Assembly: GCF_900109655.1 (NCBI RefSeq)
Contig: NZ_FOAT01000003.1
Coordinates: forward strand, 138,321 to 202,320
DNA length: 64,000 nt
Source of the DNA: Hominimerdicola alba
GTDB lineage: Bacteria > Bacillota > Clostridia > Oscillospirales > Ruminococcaceae
Reading direction: 5' to 3'
The notes below the pieces were generated by a model. That model was not told the origin of the DNA. It saw only the letters and a list, made by a program, of their open reading frames with translations, and made no database searches. Both the position numbers and the translations under genes were made by a program. Shown in pieces: positions 25,634 through 33,546 of this stretch (position 1 is the stretch's first letter; each line of letters starts with the position of its first letter).

Positions 25634-27067
25634 TCAAAGTTCCTTCAGCGCCTCAGCGACTACCTCACGCTCATCGAAGTGTATCTTCACTCCGCCTGCA
25701 AGTATCTGGTAATCCTCGTGACCCTTGCCCGCCAGCACGATGATATCGTCCTTTTCGGCATTCTTTATCGCCCAGTGGATAGCCTCGCGCCTGTCAGTCA
25801 TGCGGACATAGGGAGTATCCTTGCCCTCAAGTCCTTTGAGTACGTCATTTATTATATCATCGGGGTCTTCATCCCTGGGGTTATCCGATGTAACTATCAG
25901 AAAATCAGCGTGTTCAGCCGCAGCTGCCGCCATAGGCGCACGCTTTGTACGGTCGCGGTTTCCGCCGCAGCCGAAAAGGCACTTCACCTTGCCCTTAGCG
26001 CTCTCCTTTATAGCCGAAAGCACGTTTATAAGCGCATCGGGAGTGTGAGCGTAATCGCAGATAACAGTGAAATCCCTGCCTGTGGGGATTATCTCCGCTC
26101 TGCCGCGGACACCCTGTATCTTCTCAAATCCTGCTATTGTTTTGCAGGGTGTATATCCAATTTCTTCCATACAAGCAATTACAGCCAGAGAATTGGATAC
26201 ATTGAAAAGTCCGGGCATATTGAAGCTTACATTCTTCTTCACCTTGCCGTCGCAGAACACGTACTTAACGCCGTCAGTACCAAGCATGATATCCTCGGCA
26301 CGGTAATCAGCACTGCCGCTTACGGAATATGTCTTATAGGGACAGGGTATCTCATTTGTATACCTTTTGCCGTACTTGTCATCGATATTGATTATCGCTG
26401 TATCGCATATATCGAACAGCATCTTCTTTGCCTGATAGTAGTTCTCCATGGTGCCGTGTACATCAAGGTGATCCTGAGTAAGGTTCGTGAATACACCCAC
26501 TCTGAAATGACAGCCCTGAACTCTCTTCTGTTCAAGTCCCTGAGAGGATACCTCCATAACGGTATACTTGCAGCCTGCATCCGCCATTTTTCTGAACAGC
26601 TCGAACAGGTCATAAGGCTCGGGAGTTGTCCTTGCTGTGGGGATTATCTCATCGCCTATCTCGTTCTGGCAGGTGCCAATAAGACCCACCTTACAGCCAA
26701 AGCCACTGAGAACTTTCTTTATCACCGTGGTGATGGTAGTCTTTCCGTTAGTGCCAGTAACACCGATGAGTTCAAGCTCTCTCTCGGGGTGGCGGAACCA
26801 CGCTGCGCACAGTCTCGGGAAAGCTGCTCTTGTGTCCTCAACGATTATCTGCTTTTCAAGGCCAAGGTCTCTCTCGCAGACAACCGCCGCACAGCCCTTT
26901 TCAAGCATCTGCTTTGCCGCATCGTGTCCATCAAAGGTCTTGCCCTTTATGCACACGAAAATGCTGCCCTCGGTGACTTTTCCTCTGGTATCAGAGGTCA
27001 GCCCTGTTATTTCCATATCGGGCAGAGTTGTCTCTGCCACTTCGTTTATTAGTTCATATAATCTCAT
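25634..27067 (-). CDS. murE: MurE UDP-MurNAc-dipeptide ligase, meso-diaminopimelate type
   Basis: Adds the third amino acid of the stem peptide. The protein has 477 residues, with ATP loop GVTGTNGKTTITTV (about 102-115), the substrate motif TTPEPYDLF, and the C-terminal motif SDNPRDEDP near residue 400. The DNPR signature is that of enzymes using meso-diaminopimelate rather than lysine, so this organism probably has a DAP-type wall. It is located between the PASTA PBP and murF. Confidence 0.95.
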   Translation of the reverse strand: MRLYELINEVAETTLPDMEITGLTSDTRGKVTEGSIFVCIKGKTFDGHDAAKQMLEKGCAAVVCERDLGLEKQIIVEDTRAAFPRLCAAWFRHPERELELIGVTGTNGKTTITTVIKKVLSGFGCKVGLIGTCQNEIGDEIIPTARTTPEPYDLFELFRKMADAGCKYTVMEVSSQGLEQKRVQGCHFRVGVFTNLTQDHLDVHGTMENYYQAKKMLFDICDTAIINIDDKYGKRYTNEIPCPYKTYSVSGSADYRAEDIMLGTDGVKYVFCDGKVKKNVSFNMPGLFNVSNSLAVIACMEEIGYTPCKTIAGFEKIQGVRGRAEIIPTGRDFTVICDYAHTPDALINVLSAIKESAKGKVKCLFGCGGNRDRTKRAPMAAAAAEHADFLIVTSDNPRDEDPDDIINDVLKGLEGKDTPYVRMTDRREAIHWAIKNAEKDDIIVLAGKGHEDYQILAGGVKIHFDEREVVAEALKEL

Positions 27068-27102
27068 TCATATTCATCCCTTAAAAAATTTTACAGTCAG
27101 CC

Positions 27103-29436
27103 TTACTGCGAAGCTACCTCCATAGTTGCGAATGTTACCGTTACAGCTGTACCGAGCGGTACGCTGGTTCCGGGCTCATAGGTCTGGTCGCCCAGCGCGT
27201 AGCTTACTTCCTCAGCCGCCGCAGAACCCTCTGCTATCAGGTTCAGACCGTAGGTTTCCAGAGTTGCCTTTGCCTGACTTCTTGTAAGACCCTGTATACT
27301 GGGCACAGTGACCTTTTCGATCTCTGTTCTCTGATCGGTATACAGCACAACAGAACCGCCATGCTCGATCTTAACGCTTGCGGGCATCTGTCTCAGGACT
27401 GTATCGCCCTCGCCCTTTATCTTAACTACAAATCCAAGTTCTTCCAGTGTCTTTGTAGCCTCTTCAACAGTATAGTACTGAACGTTGGGAACATTGATGG
27501 ATACGCTTTCCAGTTCCTCTTCGGTGTAGTTCGGGAACATACCAATGTAAGGCAGTACCTCGCTGAGCACTTCCTGACAGATAGGCGCAGCCACCATACT
27601 TCCGTAGAACTGTTCGCCTGTGGGGTGATCCACCAGTACCAGCATGATTATCTCGGGGTCTTCCGCAGGAGCAAATGCGCAGTAAGAACCAACGTAGGTA
27701 TCGCCCTTTGCATTTTCGTCAAGCTTCTGTGATGTACCCGACTTACCGCCTATGCTGTAACCGGGTATATAGCAGTTTGAGCTCTTGTTAGTCTCAACAA
27801 CGCCCTTGAGTATCTCTCTCATGGAAGCAGAGGTCTCTTCCGAGATTATCTGTCTCTTGACTTCCCTCTCGTTTCTCTTTACAACGTTTCCGTTCTGGTC
27901 GGTTATGCTGCTTACTACTCTCGGTGTAACAACATATCCGCCGTTTACTGCCGCCGATACTGCTGTTATCATCTGTATCGGTGTTACCTTGTTTGTCTGT
28001 CCGAAAGCAGATGTAGCCAGTTCAACGGGACCCAGCCAGTTGAGCTGATGTATATTATAGGAATTTACCTCGCCGGGCAGGTCGATGCCTGTAAGCTCGT
28101 TATAGCCGAATCCGTCGAAGTATTTTACAAAGTTATCAGCACCCAGTTTAAGACCTATCTGCACGAAAGCAGGGTTGCATGAGTTCGCCATAGCCGCCGC
28201 CAGATTCTGCGTGCCGTGGTCTCCTGTTGTCCAACAGGAGATATCTCTGTCCTCTACGGTTATATGACCGCCGCAGGTGAAGGTATCTTCCAGCGATATA
28301 GCCTTTTCTTCAAGTGCCGATGCACCTGTGATTATCTTGAATACAGAACCTGGGAAATACAGTTCCGAAACACACTTGTCCTTCCACTGCAAACTCCATG
28401 CGTTCTGTCTTTCAGTTTCATATTCGGGAGTATTCTTCATACCCGCCAGCTTTGCAGCCACCTGCTTATCGGATATCAGCGAAGGCTCGTTAGGGTCATA
28501 GCTGAACGCCGTAGCCTCGGCATATACCTGTCCTGTCTTGGGGTTCATGATTATGCCGCAGACTCTGTCAGTAGGCTGATTCTCTTCATAAGCCTTCTGC
28601 AAGCCTTTTTCCAGCATATACTGGATATTGATATCAATGTTCAGATTGAGGTCGTTGCCGTTCTGAACATCATAGCTCTGCTTGTAACGGTAGGGTATAT
28701 CGTTTCCGTCCTTGTCCTTTGCGGTAACTACTCTGCCGTCAACGCCTTTGAGATAATCATCGTAATAAGCTTCAAGGCCGTATATACCGTTATCCTCGAA
28801 ATCCGTATAACCCAGCACATGGGCAGCCAGAGATTCCTGAGGATAAACACGCTTTGTCTGTTCTTCGCCTCTTACGCCGTCTATTTTCAGCTCAGTGAGC
28901 TTTGCTTCTATCTCATCGCGGAGAGTCTTCTCGATACCCTCGCCAAGTATGATGTACTGACTTGTGATATCACCAAGCTTGCTCCTTACATCGCCTGTGT
29001 CCATCTTCAGCTTCAGCGCCAGAAATTCCACAAGCTCATCGAAAGTCTCGGTGCTTGTCTTTGCGTTATCAAGTTCTTCCTTGTACTTGAGTACTTTCTC
29101 TGTACTGTCCTCTTCCTTTATCGCGGCTTTCAGTTCTTCGATACGTTTGTCCCTTGCATCGCACTGCTGTTTCAGCATTATGGGGTCAACATATATCCTG
29201 TACACCGTAGCGCTCTGGGCAAGAACATTGCCCTTAGCATCGTACATAGAACCTCTTGAAGCAGGCACCACCGTGGATTTCAGCTGCTGTGAATTAGCCA
29301 GCTCTTTCCACTTTGCACCTTCCTTTATGGATACTTTCCATATGCCCCATATCATGTATATCAGCAAAAGCAGTACAGGCAGGCACAGCCATATGGTGAG
29401 CCTTGTTTTCATTTTAAGACTTGGTTTATCGGTCAT
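27103..29436 (-). CDS. Class B penicillin-binding protein with two PASTA domains (SpoVD/PBP2x type)
   Basis: A peptidoglycan transpeptidase of about 777 residues: a short cytoplasmic tail, a membrane helix (about 14-35), a dimerisation/pedestal domain starting VPASRGSMYDAKGNVLAQ, then the penicillin-binding domain with SVFK (catalytic Ser near 364), SCN (near 419) and KSGT (near 565). Two C-terminal PASTA domains follow (about 645-705 and 710-775), as in SpoVD and PBP2x. It should work with FtsW in septal wall synthesis. GGAGG is spaced seven bases from the ATG at 29436; the GTG one codon earlier is too close. Confidence 0.93.
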   Translation of the reverse strand: MTDKPSLKMKTRLTIWLCLPVLLLLIYMIWGIWKVSIKEGAKWKELANSQQLKSTVVPASRGSMYDAKGNVLAQSATVYRIYVDPIMLKQQCDARDKRIEELKAAIKEEDSTEKVLKYKEELDNAKTSTETFDELVEFLALKLKMDTGDVRSKLGDITSQYIILGEGIEKTLRDEIEAKLTELKIDGVRGEEQTKRVYPQESLAAHVLGYTDFEDNGIYGLEAYYDDYLKGVDGRVVTAKDKDGNDIPYRYKQSYDVQNGNDLNLNIDINIQYMLEKGLQKAYEENQPTDRVCGIIMNPKTGQVYAEATAFSYDPNEPSLISDKQVAAKLAGMKNTPEYETERQNAWSLQWKDKCVSELYFPGSVFKIITGASALEEKAISLEDTFTCGGHITVEDRDISCWTTGDHGTQNLAAAMANSCNPAFVQIGLKLGADNFVKYFDGFGYNELTGIDLPGEVNSYNIHQLNWLGPVELATSAFGQTNKVTPIQMITAVSAAVNGGYVVTPRVVSSITDQNGNVVKRNEREVKRQIISEETSASMREILKGVVETNKSSNCYIPGYSIGGKSGTSQKLDENAKGDTYVGSYCAFAPAEDPEIIMLVLVDHPTGEQFYGSMVAAPICQEVLSEVLPYIGMFPNYTEEELESVSINVPNVQYYTVEEATKTLEELGFVVKIKGEGDTVLRQMPASVKIEHGGSVVLYTDQRTEIEKVTVPSIQGLTRSQAKATLETYGLNLIAEGSAAAEEVSYALGDQTYEPGTSVPLGTAVTVTFATMEVASQ

Positions 29437-29563
29437 CACTTAACCTCCGTCCCGATAAATGCGTTTTATCCCCTGAACAAAGAGAGATAAAACCTATTTG
29501 AAAATAGAACAAGAAAGCTAAGTACAATTTATCTGTGCTTAACTTTCTTATATAATATATGAT

Positions 29564-30067
29564 TTAGTGCCTCAGATATTCCGAAGCGTGATCGATCCAG
29601 CGCTTGAAGCGTGTGAGAGCGTCTTCCTTATCGCCGCCCTTCACCTCAGCTACTGATGGTGTTTCGATCTCTATATACTCTATCTGAGATTTATCAAGCT
29701 TTTGCAGACCCAGTTCGTTCCTTGCATATTCCTCGACCTTGGTCATGTTCATTCTCTCAGCTATCTCAGACTGCATACTTACATTCTCGTTCTGCAGCTG
29801 ATCGAGCTGCTTTTCCAGACCTGCCCTTTCGCTGTAAAGTCTGGATATCTCCACCTTGCCGTAGATAAGGCTTCCCATCAGAGAAATAGCTATGATTATC
29901 AGTATAGCCCAAGCCAGCTTCGCACCGATGCTCATTGCGGGAGCAGCAGGGATAGCCTTAGGCTTTTTCTTTTCTTCATGTACAGCCGTCCTGCCGTGTT
30001 CGGGATTATCCAGGTATGGCAGTTCAAATTCATGAGCCAGATTGCTGTGATCGTTATATTTTGTCAT
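29564..30067 (-). CDS. ftsL: FtsL-like septum protein
   Basis: A 167-residue bitopic protein: a cytoplasmic part of about 45 residues, a helix (about 48-68, AKLAWAILIIIAISLMGSLIYG), then a leucine-zipper-like coiled coil (ERAGLEKQLDQLQNENVSMQ) ending in YARNELGLQKLDKSQIEYIEI, the usual FtsL/DivIC end. FtsL, FtsB/DivIC and FtsQ form a scaffold activating the septal synthase. Position between rsmH and the PBP is the standard one for ftsL. Confidence 0.85.
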   Translation of the reverse strand: MTKYNDHSNLAHEFELPYLDNPEHGRTAVHEEKKKPKAIPAAPAMSIGAKLAWAILIIIAISLMGSLIYGKVEISRLYSERAGLEKQLDQLQNENVSMQSEIAERMNMTKVEEYARNELGLQKLDKSQIEYIEIETPSVAEVKGGDKEDALTRFKRWIDHASEYLRH

Positions 30068-30158
30068 TTATGATACACCTCTATACGCGCCCCAAAAGCG
30101 CACAGAAAAATTTTTACACAAGCTTCCTTTTTTGTCTGTCTCTCTTTTTCTTTTCCCG

Positions 30159-31094
30159 TCACTGCGGGTCATTCTTTATCTTCTCTATTATCCTGAGTTT
30201 CGCGCTGTGTGCGCGTTTGTTTTCTTCGTTCTCTGTATCTGTCGGTTCTATTGGTTTCTTTGTTATGAGCTTTCCTCTCGGAGTTCTCCCGCAAACGCAT
30301 ACGGGAAAATCAGGCGGGCATATACAACCCTGACAAAAGCTCTTGAATCTTTGTTTAACGAGCCTGTCTTCCAGCGAATGGAAAGTGATTATGCAAAGCC
30401 TTCCGCCCACGTTCAGCAAATCAAAAGCCTTGTCCAGTGCGGCGCTAAGATGTTCCAGCTCCGCATTTACCTCTATCCTTATGGCCTGAAATGTCTTCTT
30501 ACAGGGATTTTTCTCTCTTCTGACCTTCTGGGGTACAGCCGATTTTATCACCTCGGCAAGCTCCAGCGTGGTCTCTATCGGTTTTTCTTCCCTGACCTGA
30601 ACTATCTTCTTTGCGATATTCCGCGAGAATTTCTCCTCACCGTACTCGAATATTATCCTCGCCAGCGTACGTTCGTCGTAACCGTTTACAACATCCCGTG
30701 CCGAAAGTCCTTCACTGCTCATCCTCATATCCAGCGGAGCGTCCGCGTGATACGAAAAACCACGTTCCGCGTTATCCAGCTGATAGGAGGATACTCCAAG
30801 ATCCATCAGTATGCCGTCAGCGCCCTCAAGACCGAGCCTTGCGAATATCTCGTCCAGTTCGGAATAATTTCCGTGAACAACAGTCGCAGGCAGTCCCGAC
30901 AATCTTTCCGTCGCAACAGCCACCGCCTCCGGATCTCTGTCAACGGCGATGAGTCTTCCCGTGGTCAGCCTTTTGGCTATCTCCCGCGAATGTCCCGCGC
31001 CGCCCGCAGTACCGTCGCAGTAGATCCCATCAGGCTTTATATCAAGTCCCTCGATGCACTCGTTGAGCAAAACAGAGACATGTTTGAATTCCAT
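30159..31094 (-). CDS. rsmH: 16S rRNA (cytosine1402-N4)-methyltransferase RsmH
   Basis: S-adenosylmethionine-dependent methyltransferase acting on C1402 of 16S rRNA. At 311 residues it is full length, with HVSVLLNECIEGL at the start, the SAM motif YCDGTAGGAGHSREI, MDLGVSSYQLDNAERGFSY, and the C-terminal ITFHSLEDRLVKQRF. It directly follows mraZ with no spacer, the usual arrangement at the head of dcw clusters. Confidence 0.96.
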   Translation of the reverse strand: MEFKHVSVLLNECIEGLDIKPDGIYCDGTAGGAGHSREIAKRLTTGRLIAVDRDPEAVAVATERLSGLPATVVHGNYSELDEIFARLGLEGADGILMDLGVSSYQLDNAERGFSYHADAPLDMRMSSEGLSARDVVNGYDERTLARIIFEYGEEKFSRNIAKKIVQVREEKPIETTLELAEVIKSAVPQKVRREKNPCKKTFQAIRIEVNAELEHLSAALDKAFDLLNVGGRLCIITFHSLEDRLVKQRFKSFCQGCICPPDFPVCVCGRTPRGKLITKKPIEPTDTENEENKRAHSAKLRIIEKIKNDPQ

Positions 31095-31526
31095 TTATAT
31101 CCCAACTCCTTCAAGAGCTGTCAGCAGCGCTTCATCATCCAGCTTTGCACTGCGTTCCTCCCACTTGCATTTATCCCAGATCTCACAGCGGTCGGTCAGT
31201 CCCATCACGATAACTTCTTTTTCCAGTCCAGCCCAGTCTCTCAGCGGCTGAGGCACCAGTATCCTGCCCTGCTTGTCCGCTTCAGCTTCAATGGCGCTGC
31301 CCGTGAAGAACCTTATGATATCCCGTCCCGATGCCAGCGGCATCTCACGGAACTTTTCGTTGAGCCTGTCGAAATCCTCGGGAGAGAATACCAGCAGACA
31401 GTGGTCGATACCTCTCGTAACGATGAAGCGCTCGCCGATGATCTCACGAAACTTTGCAGGGAAACTCATGCGTCCCTTGACGTCCATGCTCTGATTATAA
31501 GTACCCATCAAGGTCTTTAAAGCCAA
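31095..31526 (-). CDS. mraZ: MraZ transcriptional regulator
   Basis: A 143-residue protein with two SpoVT/AbrB-like halves: MGTYNQSMDVKGRMSFPAKFR and, later, IEAEADKQGRILVPQPLRDWA. MraZ forms rings that bind repeats in front of its own operon and repress it. The likely start is a TTG at 31526 preceded by GGGGGTG; the ATG six codons later matches the usual family start but has no ribosome binding site. It is the first gene of the dcw cluster. Confidence 0.92.
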   Translation of the reverse strand: MALKTLMGTYNQSMDVKGRMSFPAKFREIIGERFIVTRGIDHCLLVFSPEDFDRLNEKFREMPLASGRDIIRFFTGSAIEAEADKQGRILVPQPLRDWAGLEKEVIVMGLTDRCEIWDKCKWEERSAKLDDEALLTALEGVGI

Positions 31527-31555
31527 GCGCTCACCCCCTCACGGACATATCTGCC

Positions 31556-31600
31556 GCGATTTGGTAAAACTTTGACACCAAATCGCACTTTTTACCACTA
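31556..31600 (-). promoter_or_regulatory. Candidate MraZ operator and leader hairpin
   Basis: Just after the mraZ -10, the minus strand reads AGTGGTAAAAAGTGCGATTT and continues GGTGTC: GTGG, GTGC and GTGT recur every 10 bases, resembling the phased GTGG repeats bound by MraZ. The same stretch includes a perfect 10-bp inverted repeat, GCGATTTGGT with ACCAAATCGC (about 31556-31586). Either could regulate the operon. Confidence 0.45.
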
Positions 31601-31605
31601 TGAAC

Positions 31606-31634
31606 ATTATACTGCATAATGAAAAAAATTGCAA
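31606..31634 (-). promoter_or_regulatory. Proximal sigma-A promoter of the dcw cluster
   Basis: On the minus strand TTGCAA (31629-31634), a 17-base spacer and TATAAT (31606-31611), about 80 bases before the mraZ TTG start. Confidence 0.88.
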
Positions 31635-31846
31635 TTGGTATTTTTCCCGAATTCTCAAAGAAGCAGGGAATTTTATTGTACTCGGGACTGTATACTTGTA
31701 ACCTAATGTCGCATTTTGTAACTTTTAGAGAGGACTTTGTAATTTTTCTGTAACTTGTAAATTTTTTATTAACTCGAATCAACCACTATATCTGGGTGTT
31801 TGACTCATTAAATTTTCGGATATTTAGTTAGCAAACATACATATAA

Positions 31847-31894
31847 TTACAAAATTATTACGCCGTTCGCCTTCAGAACTGCCGCAAGGGCCAT
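31847..31894 (-). CDS. Possible 15-residue leader peptide upstream of mraZ
   Basis: A near-leaderless small frame encodes MALAAVLKANGVIIL and stops with TAA. Its ATG is only about six bases after the predicted start of transcription from the promoter at 31907-31935, with a weak AGGA. I do not recognise the peptide. It could be a translated leader, a small protein or an accident in front of a small RNA. It points toward mraZ, on the same strand. Confidence 0.3.
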   Translation of the reverse strand: MALAAVLKANGVIIL

Positions 31895-31906
31895 TTCTAT
31901 AGTCCT

Positions 31907-31935
31907 ATTGTACCACAATAACTGGTACTCGTCAA
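31907..31935 (-). promoter_or_regulatory. Strong distal promoter upstream of mraZ
   Basis: On the minus strand TTGACG (31930-31935), exactly 17 bases, TACAAT (31907-31912). It lies about 380 bases upstream of mraZ and reads toward it. No protein of normal size follows before mraZ. The rest of the 31936-32240 stretch is AT-rich and shows nothing recognisable. Confidence 0.7.
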
Positions 31936-32240
31936 TAAGTTTTCCTAAAAGTTCACACAAAATACAGAACTTTTGTCGCTTTATCGATTTAATGTGTAAA
32001 TCAATGTACAGTTAAAACTTACATTTTTTGCCAAAAACTAAAAAACGGTTACAGCGTATTTTGTTAACGAAGTTAATTATTACAATATCGACCCCATATA
32101 AAATTTTCGTAGAAATACACCCCACTAGTGACAAACCGCCCACAAACAATCTCATATTCCCAATTACCCCAAAGGTTTTCAACACTCTTTTCGTCATTAT
32201 GCACAAAAGCATCCTATAAACTATTATCCGCAAACGTTTA

Positions 32241-32272
32241 AGGCGGTGTCCACACAGGAAGCACCGCCTTTG
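32241..32272 (-). terminator. Hairpin, probable terminator
   Basis: Arms AAGGCGGTG (32241-32249) and CACCGCCTT (32263-32271) form a stable stem downstream of the minus-strand genes above. The T-run is weak on both strands. Confidence 0.5.
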
Positions 32273-32280
32273 ATATACCA

Positions 32281-32470
32281 TATAAGATTATCGCCGCACA
32301 GGTCACCCCATCATCTTGTGCCGGCGGCATATTCTCCGCGGCTGCGTCAAGCACCAGCCTCACAGGCTGAATAAGGGAATCCTCAAATCCGCAGCCCCTG
32401 CCCAAGCATTGCCAGCGAAGGAACATCACCGAACTTTTCCTCAGCCGCACGCTCTACCCTCTCATGCTGT
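32281..32470 (-). pseudogene. Frameshifted remnant of a small gene
   Basis: A good ribosome binding site, GGAGGTACAGC, precedes ATG AGA GGG TAG, which stops after three codons. Protein-like sequence then appears in two other frames: ERAAEEKFGDVPSLAMLGQG, ending at a stop, then in another frame CGFEDSLIQPVRLVLDAAAE followed by NMPPAQDDGVTCAAIILYGI. Joined by two frame changes these read as one plausible protein of about 70 residues. I do not recognise the family. It lies 12 bases downstream of the membrane-protein gene at 32482. Confidence 0.35.
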
Positions 32471-32481
32471 ACCTCCTTATA

Positions 32482-33432
32482 TCAGATATATACCGTATTG
32501 CTCAGCGTGAGATATTCCCCGCCCCGATAAAGCGCTATGCGGCAGCTGTACCCTTTCATCGTTTCCGGGAAATAATACTCACTGCGGCCTGCGGGCGTTC
32601 TTCGCTCTTCCCCGTCACGCTCCAGAACAAGAACGATATTATCTGCAAGTTTCTCGTTTTCAAGCACGTTCATGCGGATATAGTCGCCGTCCCGTTCAAG
32701 GGTGAACATATCCGAAAAGTCCGAGGGCAGCGTATCATACCCATCAAATGAGGCAATAAATCCACTGTTTTCGTAGATCTCCACACTGTGCCTGCTGCGG
32801 GTAAGGAACAGCAGTTCCATGCGTCTGCTGTCACTTTTCGATATCTGCGCCACAGTCTCACCATCGCCGTTCAGCGAATACTGACTGCTGTATCCCATCT
32901 TATGTCCGCCTTTTGAACCCGACGCTTTTCGGTATGTGAAGATTTCATAGTCCGTTTCAGCATTATCTATCTCTATCTTGCGGACAGCGCCGCTTTCCAT
33001 ATCCTCGCCGCAGGCGTTATAAAGCTGAGCTATCCGCATAACGGACATCCCATTATAGCCCTTCAGTTCCTGCTGTAGATCGAGCCCCGAAACTTTAGGT
33101 ATGAACAGCATGGTTACTGTCCCAAGTACAGTAAGGATGACCACCGCAACAGGCGACCATATACGCTTGCCCTTGTACTCCTCTTCACCCGCCCTGTATA
33201 TGACCGAGCCCACAAATCCGCTGAGTGCGGAAGCGAAAGGCATCGCCAGCAACTGTAACAGCGTGCACCCTAGATATCCGTGTATCTGTACAAGCGCATC
33301 ATGTCCCGTCAGAGTAGTAACAGGGTGTCTGCGGTCATATATATAACCTATCAGCATCGGGCTGAAAAATATAAGTCCTGCCGCCAAAACAGCAATCAGC
33401 TGCTTGATCTCAAATTTACCTCTTTTTTCCAT
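32482..33432 (-). CDS. Membrane protein of unknown function
   Basis: I do not recognise this 316-residue protein. It has three hydrophobic helices in the first 115 residues (LIAVLAAGLIFFSPMLIGYI, LGCTLLQLLAMPFASALSGF and WSPVAVVILTVLGTVTMLFI), followed by a soluble region of about 200 residues that is beta-rich and ends with a Gly/Tyr-containing repeat-like stretch. Topology suggests that the C-terminal domain is outside. GGAGAC precedes the start, and a promoter lies at 33477-33505. It is located downstream of the sigma-factor fusion gene but behind a terminator. Confidence 0.7.
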   Translation of the reverse strand: MEKRGKFEIKQLIAVLAAGLIFFSPMLIGYIYDRRHPVTTLTGHDALVQIHGYLGCTLLQLLAMPFASALSGFVGSVIYRAGEEEYKGKRIWSPVAVVILTVLGTVTMLFIPKVSGLDLQQELKGYNGMSVMRIAQLYNACGEDMESGAVRKIEIDNAETDYEIFTYRKASGSKGGHKMGYSSQYSLNGDGETVAQISKSDSRRMELLFLTRSRHSVEIYENSGFIASFDGYDTLPSDFSDMFTLERDGDYIRMNVLENEKLADNIVLVLERDGEERRTPAGRSEYYFPETMKGYSCRIALYRGGEYLTLSNTVYI

Positions 33433-33476
33433 CTTATTGTCTCCTCATGTATCTGTCTGTATATCTGTTTTATGAT

Positions 33477-33505
33477 ATTATACTACACCCCGCCCCAAAA
33501 ATCAA
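33477..33505 (-). promoter_or_regulatory. Sigma-A promoter of the membrane protein gene at 32482
   Basis: On the minus strand TTGATT (33500-33505), 17 bases, TATAAT (33477-33482). The -35 overlaps the tail of the preceding terminator. Confidence 0.75.
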
Positions 33506-33531
33506 GCACGCCCGCAGACTGCGAACGTGCT
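33500..33531 (-). terminator. Terminator of the sigma-fusion gene
   Basis: An interrupted stem AGCACG-CGCA / TGCG-CGTGCT (33505-33531) is followed on the minus strand by TTGATTTTTGGGG, 16 bases after the stop codon. Confidence 0.7.
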
Positions 33532-33546
33532 AAAATATCAGACTAT

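Noticed and set aside
25679-27052. A 457-codon open frame on the plus strand
   Set aside because: Complement of murE, whose ATP loop and DNPR motif are unmistakable.
30132-31520. A 462-codon open frame on the plus strand
   Set aside because: It spans the complements of rsmH and mraZ, both of which are certain, and ignores their boundary.
31531-31782. An 83-codon minus-strand frame just upstream of mraZ
   Set aside because: It runs through the mraZ promoter and operator region, is AT-driven in composition and has no ribosome binding site.
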